A stretch of DNA of 26,836 nt from JAICUF01 sp038250675 (GTDB taxonomy: Bacteria > Gemmatimonadota > Gemmatimonadetes > Gemmatimonadales > GWC2-71-9), in NCBI GenBank assembly GCA_038250675.1, contig JBBSCB010000035.1:1-26836 (forward strand). The letters are read 5' to 3'. Shown here one piece after another: positions 1 to 8,520 of this stretch. The notes beneath the pieces were generated by a model, which was given only the letters and a program-made list of their open reading frames with translations, did not search any database and was not told the origin of the DNA. The position numbers and the translations under genes are program-made. How positions within the stretch are numbered: the first letter of the stretch is position 1; each line of letters begins with the position of its first letter.

Positions 1-644
1 CCGAGCGGAGAGGTCGCGAACAGGCTCGCGCCTTTCTGCTCGAGGCGCGGCAGCGGGTGGAGGCGGCGCTGGGTGCCGCGCGGGGCGCGGCGGACGCCGT
101 CGAGGCGCGAGAAGCGCGACGGGTGGTGGAGGAGGGAATCCAGGCGCAGGGTGAGGCGCTGGCGCGCCCGGAGGAACCCGCCGCGCCGGCCGATGCGACG
201 CTCGAGCCAGGCAGCCGGGTGCGGATCGGCGCCGGGTCGGCCGGCGACGTGCTCGAGGTGCGGGGCGATGGCCGGCTCGTCGTCCGGGTCGGCGGCATGC
301 GCATGGTGGTGGACGCGGGGAGCGTGACGCCGCTGGCGGGGGCGGCGGCCCCGGCGCCGGCGGCGGCGCGCGCCTACGAGGCGCCCACCGGGCCCGCGGC
401 ACCGATGGAGATCGATCTCCGCGGCATGACCGGGGACGAGGCCGAGACCGCCACGCTGGCCGCCGTGGACGCGGCGGTGCGGGCGGAGCATCCCTTTCTC
501 CGCATCATTCACGGCATGGGGACGGGTGTCGTTCGCGAACGGGTGCGGCGGGTGCTGGGCCAGGACCGGCGAGTCCGGTCATTCGACTTTGCGGCGCGCA
601 ATCAGGGCGGAACCGGCGTGACGATCGCGGAGTTCACGGCGTGA
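1..644 (+). CDS. mutS2: MutS2 C-terminal part with Smr domain (5' end missing)
   Basis: This is the last ~213 codons of a gene that begins before the window; the frame is open from base 3. A charged Ala/Glu/Arg-rich helical stretch (about the first 45 visible residues) is followed by a small beta-rich KOW-like segment and a C-terminal Smr domain. The Smr domain shows the DLRGM motif near base 415 and HGMGTG followed by VRERVR near base 510. It ends in GGTGVTIAEF, typical of the MutS2 tail. In the family, MutS2 is a MutS-like ATPase acting on branched DNA or stalled ribosomes, and Smr is a nuclease domain. The ATPase core is outside the window, so the name rests on the Smr domain, the preceding linker and the neighbourhood with dnaG. 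A stand-alone Smr protein is less likely because of the long upstream coil. The stop overlaps the dnaG start (GTGA). Confidence 0.85.
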   Translation, partial: ERRGREQARAFLLEARQRVEAALGAARGAADAVEAREARRVVEEGIQAQGEALARPEEPAAPADATLEPGSRVRIGAGSAGDVLEVRGDGRLVVRVGGMRMVVDAGSVTPLAGAAAPAPAAARAYEAPTGPAAPMEIDLRGMTGDEAETATLAAVDAAVRAEHPFLRIIHGMGTGVVRERVRRVLGQDRRVRSFDFAARNQGGTGVTIAEFTA

Positions 645-2461
645 GCATAATACCCGAGGACGTGATCGAGCAGGTCCGCGAGAGCGCGGACGTCATCGGC
701 ATCATTGGCGAGAGCGTCGAGCTCAAGCGCACCGGCGCCGACTGGCGCGGTGCGTGCCCGTTCCACGGCGGCAAGAACCGCAACTTTGCCGTGATTCCCC
801 GCAAGGGACTGTTCTACTGCTACAAGTGCCATGAAGCAGGGGACGTCTTTTCCTACCTCATGAAGCGATTCGGGATGGACTACCCCACCGCGGTACGGGA
901 CGTGGCGCGACGATCGGGAATCGTCATTCCGGAGCGGACGGCGCAGGCGGGGCCCGACCCGAACGAACCGCTCTACGGGGCGGTGGCGGCGGCGCACGAC
1001 TTCTTTGTCCGCCAACTCGCGGAAGCGCCCGAGGCGCGCGCCGCGCGCGACTACCTCACGTCACGCGGCATCGAGGCGGCGTCCGTTGCGTCGCTGCTGC
1101 TGGGCTACGCCCCGCGCGGCAACGCGACGCTCGATGCGCTCAGGCAGCTTGGCGTTAGCGACAAGGTGCTGCTCGATGCGGGGCTCGCGGCCCGGCGCGA
1201 GGACGGCACGGTTGTCTCGCGGTTTCGCGGCCGCGTCATCTTTCCGATTCACGATCTGCGGGGACGGGTCATCGCCTTCGGCGGGCGGATGCTGGGGGAA
1301 GGGGAGCCCAGGTATCTCAACTCGCCGGAAAGCGAGATTTTCCGGAAGGGCCGCACGCTCTACAACCTGCACGCGGCCCGCCACGCGATCCGGAAGGAAG
1401 CGTCGGTGGTGATCGTGGAGGGGTACTTCGATGTGATCCGGCTGGTGCTGGCCGGCATCGAGCACGTCGTCGCTCCGCTCGGCACCGCACTGACCCACGA
1501 ACAGGCGGCGCTGATCAAGCGCTACGCCACCGCCGCCGTGCTGCTCTACGACAGCGATCAGGCCGGCCTGAAAGCCACCTTTCGCGCGGGCGACGAGCTT
1601 CTGCGCCAGAGCGTTCGCGTCCGCGTCGCCACCATGCCGCCGGGTGAAGATCCCGATACGCTGGTCCAGGCCGGTGGCGCGGCGGCGCTTACGCCGATTC
1701 TCGATGACGCGGTGGATATTCTGGAACGCAAGATCCAACTGCTCGAGCGCCGCGGATGGTTCGAGGACCTGGAGCACCGGCGCGACGCGCTGGACCGCCT
1801 CATCCCGACCGTGCGTGCCGCCGGGGACCCGATCACCCGCGAGCTCTATCTCTCACGGGTCTCGGAGCGGGCCGGCGTGGACAAGCGGGTGCTCGAGGCC
1901 GAGGTCGCCCGGACCGCGCCCCGCCCGATGGGGCCCGCCTCGTCGGTCGCCGCGGCCGCGCTCCCCGGCCCGGAACCGGCCGGGCCGCGGCCGCTCTCCT
2001 CGAAGGACGAGTCGGAACTGCTCCGGATCGTCATGGCCGGTCCCGAATGGCTGGAGCTGGCGCGGAGCCAGATTCCGGTGGAGTGGTTCCGCATGCGTCC
2101 CTCGCGTGAGCTGTACCAGGCGCTGCTCAAGTACGGCAGCCAGCTCCTGCCGGGGACCGACGTCGAGCTGACCGAGCCGGCTACCGAGCTGTGGACCCGT
2201 GTCCGCGCGCGATTGGCCGATCTGGAAACCCAGGACATCCAGGCGATCTACGAGAGCATCTGGCAGTCGCTCGCGGCGCGATCTCTTATTCTGGAGTATG
2301 AGAAGCTGATGGCGCAAATCGCTGTGGCAACTGAAGTTGAGAAGGCAGATCTCCTGGAGCGCATGAAGCGGAGCCGGGCCGAGCTGCGCGAGCGATACCC
2401 GCTGGCGTTCGAGAAGTGGGACTACCGCAAGCAGCGCCGCCGCCACCGCGGACCGCGATGA
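641..2461 (+). CDS. dnaG: DNA primase DnaG
   Basis: Primase that makes RNA primers for replication and works with the replicative helicase. The 606-aa length fits the family. The N-terminal CHC2 zinc domain has C39-x2-H42 and C60-x2-C63. The TOPRIM catalytic core carries EGYFD (E260, D264) and the metal-binding DSD (D304, S305, D306). Many primases have DGD here; DSD keeps both acidic residues. The C-terminal ~170 residues, after an Ala/Pro-rich linker near residues 425-450, would be the helicase-binding region. The GTG start at 641 forms a 4-nt GTGA overlap with mutS2 and gives the expected N-terminus (IPEDVIEQVRESADVIGII). recJ starts inside its stop codon. The usual rpsU-dnaG-rpoD arrangement is not present here. 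Confidence 0.96.
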   Translation: MSIIPEDVIEQVRESADVIGIIGESVELKRTGADWRGACPFHGGKNRNFAVIPRKGLFYCYKCHEAGDVFSYLMKRFGMDYPTAVRDVARRSGIVIPERTAQAGPDPNEPLYGAVAAAHDFFVRQLAEAPEARAARDYLTSRGIEAASVASLLLGYAPRGNATLDALRQLGVSDKVLLDAGLAARREDGTVVSRFRGRVIFPIHDLRGRVIAFGGRMLGEGEPRYLNSPESEIFRKGRTLYNLHAARHAIRKEASVVIVEGYFDVIRLVLAGIEHVVAPLGTALTHEQAALIKRYATAAVLLYDSDQAGLKATFRAGDELLRQSVRVRVATMPPGEDPDTLVQAGGAAALTPILDDAVDILERKIQLLERRGWFEDLEHRRDALDRLIPTVRAAGDPITRELYLSRVSERAGVDKRVLEAEVARTAPRPMGPASSVAAAALPGPEPAGPRPLSSKDESELLRIVMAGPEWLELARSQIPVEWFRMRPSRELYQALLKYGSQLLPGTDVELTEPATELWTRVRARLADLETQDIQAIYESIWQSLAARSLILEYEKLMAQIAVATEVEKADLLERMKRSRAELRERYPLAFEKWDYRKQRRRHRGPR

Positions 2462-4188
2462 CGGCCTTTCCCGCGCCGCCTCTCCGCTGGGCCGTGATTC
2501 CGCCGCCGGACGCCGCGGTGACCGGCGCGCTCGCCGCCGAGCTGGGGATTCCGCGCCCCCTCGCAGCGCTGCTGGTCCAGCGCGGTCACGGCTCGGCCGA
2601 AGCGGCGCGGGCATTCCTGCGGCCGTCACTCGGCCGGCTCGCCGATCCGCAAACGCTGCTGGGGATGGCCGCCGCGGTCGGCGTCATCGCGGAGGCGGTC
2701 CGCGCCGGCCGCACGATCATGGTGCACGGCGATTACGACGTGGACGGTCAGTGCGCCACAGCGCTACTGACGCGGGCGTTGCGGGCGGCGGGTGCGACGG
2801 TTGTCCCCTTCGTGCCGCACCGGCTGCGGGACGGGTACGATTTCGGTCCCGCCGGGCTGGCGGCGGCGCGCGCCGCCGGCGCGTCGCTCATCGTCACCTG
2901 CGACTGCGGCATCACCGCCGTCGAGACCGTGGCGGCAGCGACCGAGGCGGGGATCGACGTGGTGATCACCGATCACCATCTCCCTGGTGCCGAGCTGCCC
3001 GCGGCCGGCGCGGTCGTCGACCCGCAACAGGCCGGGGATGCGTCGGGGCTGACGCAGCTCTGCGGGACCGGCATCGCGTTCAAGCTGGTTCAGGCGCTGG
3101 TGCCGGTGCTCGGTCTCCCGGCCAATCTGCCGCTCCACCTTCTCGATCTCGTCGGGCTGGCCACGGTAGCGGACGTGGTTCCACTCGTGGGGGAGAATCG
3201 CACGCTGGTGAAGCACGGGCTCAAGGTGCTGGCCCGGAGCCGCTGGCCCGGCCTCAGGGCGCTGATCAACGTCGGCGGGCTGGGCGGCCGGGAGATCCGG
3301 GCGGCGCATCTGGGCTTTGTCCTCGGGCCCAGACTCAACGCCGCCGGCCGGATCGGCGACGCGAATGACGGGCTCCGCCTGCTGCTCACCGACGATCCGG
3401 TCGAGGCCGGCGAGCTGGCCCGGCGTCTCGACGCGCTCAACGGCGAGCGCCAGGCGATCGACCAGCGCATTCTCGACGAGGCACTGGCGCAGGTGGAGCA
3501 GGGCGATCCAGCGCGGGATGCCGGGCTGGTACTGAGCGGCGAGGGATGGCATCCGGGCGTCGTCGGCATCGTCGCATCGCGCGTCGTCGAGCGGTACGGA
3601 CGCCCCACGCTCCTCATTGCGTTCGACGGTGACCTCGGCCGGGGCTCGGGTCGGAGCATTTCGCGATTCAACCTCCATACCGCTCTCACCGCGTGCGGCG
3701 ACCTGCTGGAGCGCTTCGGCGGTCACCACATGGCCGCCGGCGTCACCATTCGCCGCTCCCAGTTCGACGCCTTCCGCGAGCGGTTTGCCGCGGTCGTGCG
3801 CGACGCGGTTGCGCCCAACGAGCTGGGTCCTGAGCAGCGCGTCGACCTTGAGCTCGCGCTGGGCGAGGCAACGCATGACCTCGAGCGCCTCTGCCGCCAC
3901 CTCGAGCCGTGCGGCATGGGCAACGCGAGCCCGGTCTTTGGTGTGCGCCGTGTCCGGCTGACGGGTGCCGCTCGCGTCGGCAACGGCCATCTCAAGGGCA
4001 CGCTGGCGGACGGGCCGGATCGGCTCGCGGCCATCGGCTTCCAGTGGGCCGACCGCGTGCCCTGGCTCGAGGCGGACACGCTGGTGGACGCCGCGTTCCG
4101 GCTCGAATGCAACGAGTGGCAGGGCCGGACGACGCTGCAGGCACGGCTGCTCGCGCTCACGCCGCACGACGCCGGCACCGGCGGATGA
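2458..4188 (+). CDS. recJ: Single-stranded-DNA 5'-3' exonuclease RecJ
   Basis: DHH/DHHA1-family exonuclease that degrades ssDNA 5' to 3' in recombination and mismatch or base-excision repair. The 576-aa protein shows motif I HGDYDVDG (D92, D94, D96), the DHH motif (D172-H173-H174) with ITDHHLP context, a GRIGDAND motif, and the DHHA1 glycine motif GGHHMAAG (residues 421-428). The C-terminal third would be the OB-fold. I chose the ATG at 2458, which overlaps the dnaG stop as ATGA. A longer reading from 2416 would add 14 Pro/Ala-rich residues and lie well inside dnaG. Its stop overlaps the rsmD start. Confidence is high because all metal-binding motifs are intact. Confidence 0.95.
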   Translation: MTAFPAPPLRWAVIPPPDAAVTGALAAELGIPRPLAALLVQRGHGSAEAARAFLRPSLGRLADPQTLLGMAAAVGVIAEAVRAGRTIMVHGDYDVDGQCATALLTRALRAAGATVVPFVPHRLRDGYDFGPAGLAAARAAGASLIVTCDCGITAVETVAAATEAGIDVVITDHHLPGAELPAAGAVVDPQQAGDASGLTQLCGTGIAFKLVQALVPVLGLPANLPLHLLDLVGLATVADVVPLVGENRTLVKHGLKVLARSRWPGLRALINVGGLGGREIRAAHLGFVLGPRLNAAGRIGDANDGLRLLLTDDPVEAGELARRLDALNGERQAIDQRILDEALAQVEQGDPARDAGLVLSGEGWHPGVVGIVASRVVERYGRPTLLIAFDGDLGRGSGRSISRFNLHTALTACGDLLERFGGHHMAAGVTIRRSQFDAFRERFAAVVRDAVAPNELGPEQRVDLELALGEATHDLERLCRHLEPCGMGNASPVFGVRRVRLTGAARVGNGHLKGTLADGPDRLAAIGFQWADRVPWLEADTLVDAAFRLECNEWQGRTTLQARLLALTPHDAGTGG

Positions 4189-4700
4189 GGATCGTCGCGG
4201 GACGCTTTGGCGGACGCCGGCTGGACCGGCCGGCCGATGCGCGGGTCCGCCCGACTGCGGATCGCGTGCGGGAAGCGTGGATGAGCATCCTGGCGGAGCG
4301 GCTGGGCGGCGCGACGGTTCTGGACCTGTTCGCGGGCAGCGGCGCGCTGGGACTCGAGGCGTTGTCCCGGGGTGCGGCGCGGGCCGACTTCGTGGAGCTG
4401 CACGATCGATCGCTCCGTGCGCTGCGTGGCAACATCGATGCGCTCGGTGTCGGCGACGTCGCCTCGGTCCGTCGGGGTGACGCGATGCGCTTTGTCGAGC
4501 GGCTCGGCCCGGGCGCCTACGACATCGTCCTCGCTGACCCGCCGTACAGCCTCGACTATGCATCCCGCCTCGTCGGGCTCTTCCGCCAGACGCCCTTCGC
4601 CGCCATTCTTTCCGTCGAACACCCGGCCGGTGTCGCGCTTGCGGGCGATGACACCCGGCGCTACGGCGATACCGCCCTCACCTTCTGCCACGCGCCATGA
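4185..4700 (+). CDS. rsmD: 16S rRNA (guanine966-N2)-methyltransferase RsmD
   Basis: Class I SAM-dependent methyltransferase that modifies G966 of 16S rRNA during 30S assembly. The 171-aa protein starts with the family signature RIVAGRFGGRRL followed by RPTADRVREAWMSIL. It has the SAM-binding motif DLFAGSGALGLEAL (from D47) and the catalytic DPPY (D118-Y121). The ATG at 4185 overlaps the recJ stop (ATGA); the frame is open further upstream inside recJ, but the N-terminal signature fixes this start. rsmD followed directly by coaD is a very common bacterial pairing, and here the two share an ATGA. Confidence 0.95.
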   Translation: MRIVAGRFGGRRLDRPADARVRPTADRVREAWMSILAERLGGATVLDLFAGSGALGLEALSRGAARADFVELHDRSLRALRGNIDALGVGDVASVRRGDAMRFVERLGPGAYDIVLADPPYSLDYASRLVGLFRQTPFAAILSVEHPAGVALAGDDTRRYGDTALTFCHAP

Positions 4701-5179
4701 CCCGAATCGCGATCTACCCCGGTTCGTTTGATCCGCCGACGCGCGGCCACGAGGACCTCATCCGCCGGAGTCTCCGGCTGGCCGACCGCGTAATCGTCGC
4801 CGTCGCAACCAACGCCGCCAAGCAGCCGGTCTTCACCGTGGCGGAGCGACTCGAGATGCTCCGGGCGGCGTGTGGCGATGATCCCCGCGTGAGCTTCGAG
4901 CAGTTCGACGGGCTGCTGGCGGACTTTGCCGAAAAGGTCGGCGCCAGCATGATCGTGCGCGGGCTCCGCGCGGTGAGCGACTTCGAATACGAATTTCAGA
5001 TGGCGCTCATGAACCGGCAGCTCCATCCGGCGCTCGAGACGGTCTTCCTGGTGCCAGCAGTGGATCTGACCTATCTCAGCTCCAGTCTGGTGCGGGAGGT
5101 GGCCCGGTACGGCGGCGACGTCTCAGCGCTGGTGCACCCGGCGGTAAGCGCGGCGCTCGCGCGGCGGTTTGCCTCATGA
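4697..5179 (+). CDS. coaD: Phosphopantetheine adenylyltransferase CoaD
   Basis: Transfers AMP from ATP to 4'-phosphopantetheine, the penultimate step of coenzyme A synthesis, in the cytoplasm. The 160-aa length is exactly typical. The nucleotidyltransferase TxGH motif is T15-R16-G17-H18 within YPGSFDPPTRGH, and the C-terminal signature YLSSSLVRE is present near residue 125. The central block VRGLRAVSDFEYEFQMALMN is the pantetheine-binding region. The start overlaps rsmD and the stop overlaps pta, so it is probably translated together with both. No Shine-Dalgarno site is evident before the ATG. Confidence 0.97.
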   Translation: MTRIAIYPGSFDPPTRGHEDLIRRSLRLADRVIVAVATNAAKQPVFTVAERLEMLRAACGDDPRVSFEQFDGLLADFAEKVGASMIVRGLRAVSDFEYEFQMALMNRQLHPALETVFLVPAVDLTYLSSSLVREVARYGGDVSALVHPAVSAALARRFAS

Positions 5180-6126
5180 CGTTCCGGCAGGAACTGTTGT
5201 GCCGGGCCGCCCAGCGGCGTGCGCGCATCGTGCTGGCCGAGGGAACCGATCCCCGCGTCCGTGCCGCGGCGTCGCGGATGCGGGGCGAGGGGATCGTGGA
5301 GCCGCTGGTGATCGGGGGTCCGGACGGCATGTCGCCGGCTGACGACCCGCGCCTGCCACGAGTGGCGGAGTTCTTGCGCGAACGCCGGCCGGACAAGGTC
5401 CACGACGGGGTGCACGCGCTCGATCTGGCCGCCGACCCGCTCAATTTCGCGGCAGCACTGGTGGCGCTGGGCGAGGCCGACGGCTGCGTGGCCGGCGCCA
5501 CCCGTCCCACGGCAGAGGTGATCCGTGCGGCGCTCTGGGCCATCGGCACCGCGCCGGGCGTCTCGCTGGTCAGCTCATCGTTCTATCTGGTTCTGGGCGA
5601 CGACCAGGTGCTGACGTTCACCGATTGCGCGGTGGTGCCGGATCCAGATGCCGAGCAGCTCTCGCAGATTGCGCTCGCCGCGGCCCGTGACCGGACCCGC
5701 CTGGTCGGCGATCAGCCGCGCATCGCCTTTCTTTCGTTCTCGACGCACGGCAGCGCGGCCGGCGAGCGCGTCCTCAAGGTACGCGATGCGGCGGACCGGT
5801 TCCGCGCGCTGGCGCCCAACATCATCTCCGATGGCGAGATCCAGGCGGATGCCGCGCTCGCGCCCGATGTCTGCGAGCGCAAGGCGGCGGGATCGCCGCT
5901 CGCGGGGCGGGCCAACGTCCTCGTCTTTCCCGATCTCGACGCCGGCAACATCAGCTACAAACTGGTGCAGCGGCTCGCCGGTGCCGCGGCACTCGGACCG
6001 ATCCTGCAGGGACTGGCCCGTCCGACGGCCGACCTGTCGCGCGGGGCGAGCGTGGATGATATTGTCGAGGTAGCCGCGATGGTCGCGCTGCAGGGAGAAT
6101 CGCCGGCAACCACGGGAGTGGCATGA
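5176..6126 (+). CDS. pta: Phosphate acetyltransferase (PTA_PTB family)
   Basis: Interconverts acetyl-CoA and acetyl phosphate (acetate overflow and energy metabolism). The 316-aa protein is the catalytic PTA_PTB domain alone, without the N-terminal DRTGG/P-loop extension of the long E. coli form. Visible signatures are RIVLAEGTDPRVRAAA at the N-terminus, FLSFSTHGSA in the middle, and LGPILQGLARPTADLSRG near the C-terminus. The last is the diagnostic family block. Phosphate butyryltransferase is related but usually lacks this exact C-terminal pattern. No acetate kinase gene is in the window. The start overlaps coaD, a sensible neighbour since both use CoA, and the stop overlaps the STAS gene. 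Confidence 0.9.
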   Translation: MTFRQELLCRAAQRRARIVLAEGTDPRVRAAASRMRGEGIVEPLVIGGPDGMSPADDPRLPRVAEFLRERRPDKVHDGVHALDLAADPLNFAAALVALGEADGCVAGATRPTAEVIRAALWAIGTAPGVSLVSSSFYLVLGDDQVLTFTDCAVVPDPDAEQLSQIALAAARDRTRLVGDQPRIAFLSFSTHGSAAGERVLKVRDAADRFRALAPNIISDGEIQADAALAPDVCERKAAGSPLAGRANVLVFPDLDAGNISYKLVQRLAGAAALGPILQGLARPTADLSRGASVDDIVEVAAMVALQGESPATTGVA

Positions 6127-6461
6127 TGACGTTCAGTCAGACCAGGGAGGACAGCGGGGTCAGCGTGATCCGGGTCGACGGCCAGCTCGTGGTCGGCAAC
6201 CGGCAGGAACTCAAGGAGCTGGCGCAGCACGCGCTGCTCGCCGGTGAGCGCAAGTTCGTGCTCGACTTCAGCCACGCGGGCTACATCGACTCATCGGGGC
6301 TCGGCGCGCTGGTGACGATCGCCAAGCAGGTGCGGGAGCACGCTGGCGATCTGCGGCTCGCCGGCCTCAACGACGATCTGCGCTCCCTGTTCGAGCTGAC
6401 CAAGCTGGACACCCTCTTTTCCATCGCCGACACGCCGGCGCAGGCGCTCACCGGCTTCTAG
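6123..6461 (+). CDS. STAS-domain anti-anti-sigma factor (SpoIIAA/RsbV-like)
   Basis: Small (112 aa) single-domain STAS protein. The diagnostic block YIDSSGLGALV contains D56-S57-S58-G59; the second serine matches the residue phosphorylated in SpoIIAA/RsbV-type antagonists. In such partner switches the unphosphorylated form binds the anti-sigma kinase and frees its partner. Two adjacent ATGs (6123 and 6126) are possible starts; the first gives a 4-nt ATGA overlap with pta. An RsbW-like ATPase and a PP2C phosphatase follow directly, so I infer a single regulatory module. The partner output (sigma factor or other) is not encoded nearby and cannot be named. Confidence 0.9.
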   Translation: MMTFSQTREDSGVSVIRVDGQLVVGNRQELKELAQHALLAGERKFVLDFSHAGYIDSSGLGALVTIAKQVREHAGDLRLAGLNDDLRSLFELTKLDTLFSIADTPAQALTGF

Positions 6462-6471
6462 CGGCGCCGCC

Positions 6472-6927
6472 ATGACCTCGCCGCTGCGGCTCTGCGTCCG
6501 ACGCGCGTGGGAACCTGATGCCGGCACGGTCGTCACGCTGTCCGTCCCGACCGACGTCGACTGCATCGAGGAGGCCGTCGCGCTCGTCACCCGGCACTCC
6601 TTGGCGGGCGTGCCACCGACGGCCCAGCTTCGTTTCCGCCTGCAGGTCTGCCTCTCCGAGGCGCTCGCCAACGCGATGCTCCAGGGCAATCATCAGGACC
6701 CGGCCAAGCGGGTGGACGTCCGCGTGGTGCTCGTGCCTGGTGCCATCCGCATTTCCGTCACCGACGAGGGGATCGGTTTCGATCCCGCGGAGGTGCCCGA
6801 GCCGCTGGGCCCCGGGCGGATTCTCGCCGGCGGCGGCCGCGGCCTCTTTCTCATCCGCAGTCTCGTCGACTCGGTCGAGTTCAACGAGCGGGGGAATTCC
6901 ATCTGCATGCTTCTGCGCCGGCCGTAA
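6472..6927 (+). CDS. RsbW-like serine kinase / anti-sigma ATPase (HATPase_c)
   Basis: A 151-aa GHKL ATPase of the anti-sigma-factor kinase type. The N-box is S62-E63-A64-L65-A66-N67 followed by AMLQGN; relatives often have HGN or HAY there, so the His position is Gln. The G1 box is DEGIGFD (D98-D104) and the lid/G2 region is GGRGLFLI (G121-I128). In the family it phosphorylates the STAS antagonist and sequesters a sigma factor or other partner. It starts 10 nt after the STAS gene and precedes the PP2C gene by 14 nt. There is no transmembrane or sensor domain, so the kinase itself is cytosolic. Confidence 0.9.
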   Translation: MTSPLRLCVRRAWEPDAGTVVTLSVPTDVDCIEEAVALVTRHSLAGVPPTAQLRFRLQVCLSEALANAMLQGNHQDPAKRVDVRVVLVPGAIRISVTDEGIGFDPAEVPEPLGPGRILAGGGRGLFLIRSLVDSVEFNERGNSICMLLRRP

Positions 6928-6941
6928 GCCGGCTGGACCAC

Positions 6942-8519
6942 ATGCTGAGCGGGCTGGGTGCGCTGGCCGGTGCCCGCATCCGCCTGTGGCGCTTCGACGG
7001 CACCCGGCTTCGCCCCGCTGCCGGCGGCGATCCGGGGTGGGCGCCGCCCATTCCGCGCCGCGAGGGGCCGGTGCCGACGCCGGACGGCCCGGTCTGGCTT
7101 GCGCCGGTGCCTGACGTCGTGGGATTCTGGCTGGAAGTCGACAGCGCCGACAGCGCCGACGGCGGCGCGGCCGACGTGACCGCCCAGCGCATCCTGCCAC
7201 TCATCTCGATCATTCTCGATGCGGCCCGCGAGCGCGCGCTCATGTCTGAGGAGCTCGCCGGGCGCTACGAGGAAATCGACCTCCTCTACGCCATCAGTGA
7301 GATTCTGGGTCGTACGGTCAGTCTGGACGAGGCGGCGCAGCGCATCGTACGCGAGGTGAGCAGCATCGTCGGTGCGCGGCGCGCATCGATCATGGTGTTC
7401 GACGAGACCGCCGGCGTTCTGCGCACCGTCGCCGCCCGCGGCTTCAGCCGCGACGGGCTGGAGCCGGTGCCGGTGGAGGACGACTGCTCGGTGGCCGCGC
7501 GGGTCTTTCGCGAGCGGCGCTCGCTGGCCCGCGATCCCGCCCTGCCCGATGAGGGCGACCGCCTGGGCGCCTGCGATCCGGACCGCGGGTACCTGGGGGA
7601 GGCGTTCGTCAGTGTCCCGATCTGCCATGCCGGCGCGGGCGGCCCCGGCCGCTGCGTCGGCGTCATCAACGTCACCGACCACATCGGTGGCGATCGCTTC
7701 ACCCACAGCGACCACAAGCTGCTCGCGGCCATCGCCAGTCAAATCGGTGCCGCAATCGAGAATGCCCGGCTGGTCCAGCTCGATCGTCAGCAGGAACGGC
7801 TGCGGCGCGAGCTTGAGCTGGCGCACGACCTCCAGCTTCGGCTGCTGCCATCGCCGGCGGTCCTCCAGGGCGATGCGGACGTGGCCGCCCGGTGCGTGCC
7901 CGCCGAGTCGGTCGGTGGCGACTTCTATACGTTTTCGCGGCTCGGTGGAGGGCGCGTCGGCGTCATGCTCGGCGATGTCTCGTCCCACGGCTTTTCCGCG
8001 GCGCTGGTCATGGCGCTGGTGCTCGCGGCCGCCGGCATCCACGCGGCCTCGTCGCTCTCGCCGGACGACACCCTCGTCGCGCTGCTCGAGAGCCTGGCCA
8101 CCGAACTCAAGGCCACCGAGATGTATCTCACCGTGTTCTACGGCGTGCTCGATCCACGGACGTCCCGCCTGACCTACGCCAACGCCGGTCACCCGCACGC
8201 TTTCCGCATCGGCTCCAACGGCCTTTCCGAGCGGCTCGCCGCCACCGCGCCGCCGCTTGGCCTGGCCATGAGCGGATCGATCGGGCGGATGCAGCTTGCA
8301 TGGGAACGGGGCGGCGATCTCTTGTGCCTCTGGACCGACGGCTTGGCCGATGCGCGGAACGCCGCCGGCGAGAGTCTTGGGGAAGACAGACTCCTCGCCG
8401 CGATTGTCGGGTGGCGGCATGAGTCGCCCGCGGCCATTGTGGACGCGGTCATGGCCGAGGTCGAGGGCTTTATCGACGGCCCCGGGGATGATCGCACACT
8501 GCTCGTCATGCGCTTCTAG
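6942..8519 (+). CDS. GAF-domain PP2C (SpoIIE/RsbU-type) serine phosphatase
   Basis: A 525-aa protein with three parts: about 100 residues I cannot assign; a GAF sensor domain at about 107-275 (from EEIDLLYAISEILGRT to IGAAIENARL); and a PP2C/SpoIIE phosphatase domain from about 289 to the end. A linker helix LELAHDLQLRLLP joins the last two, as in RsbU relatives. Metal-binding positions look intact: GGD at 325-327, D345 in GDVSSHG, D466 in TDGLAD and DD at 516-517 in DDRTLL. The expected role is to dephosphorylate the upstream STAS protein when the GAF domain senses its ligand. No membrane segments are seen. The start is the ATG 14 nt after the kinase; the signal sensed is unknown. Confidence 0.9.
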   Translation: MLSGLGALAGARIRLWRFDGTRLRPAAGGDPGWAPPIPRREGPVPTPDGPVWLAPVPDVVGFWLEVDSADSADGGAADVTAQRILPLISIILDAARERALMSEELAGRYEEIDLLYAISEILGRTVSLDEAAQRIVREVSSIVGARRASIMVFDETAGVLRTVAARGFSRDGLEPVPVEDDCSVAARVFRERRSLARDPALPDEGDRLGACDPDRGYLGEAFVSVPICHAGAGGPGRCVGVINVTDHIGGDRFTHSDHKLLAAIASQIGAAIENARLVQLDRQQERLRRELELAHDLQLRLLPSPAVLQGDADVAARCVPAESVGGDFYTFSRLGGGRVGVMLGDVSSHGFSAALVMALVLAAAGIHAASSLSPDDTLVALLESLATELKATEMYLTVFYGVLDPRTSRLTYANAGHPHAFRIGSNGLSERLAATAPPLGLAMSGSIGRMQLAWERGGDLLCLWTDGLADARNAAGESLGEDRLLAAIVGWRHESPAAIVDAVMAEVEGFIDGPGDDRTLLVMRF

Positions 8520-8520
8520 C

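Noticed and set aside
7914..7931. PP2C motif reads GGDFYT where many RsbU-type proteins have GGDFYD, considered as a sign of an inactive phosphatase
   Set aside because: The other metal-binding Asp positions (327, 345, 466, 516/517) are intact, and the final position varies in active SpoIIE-type enzymes.
8296..8520. Extended rsmA frame starting inside the phosphatase gene
   Set aside because: The residues do not match RsmA; GTG 8521 gives the conserved RTRRRLGQHFL start.
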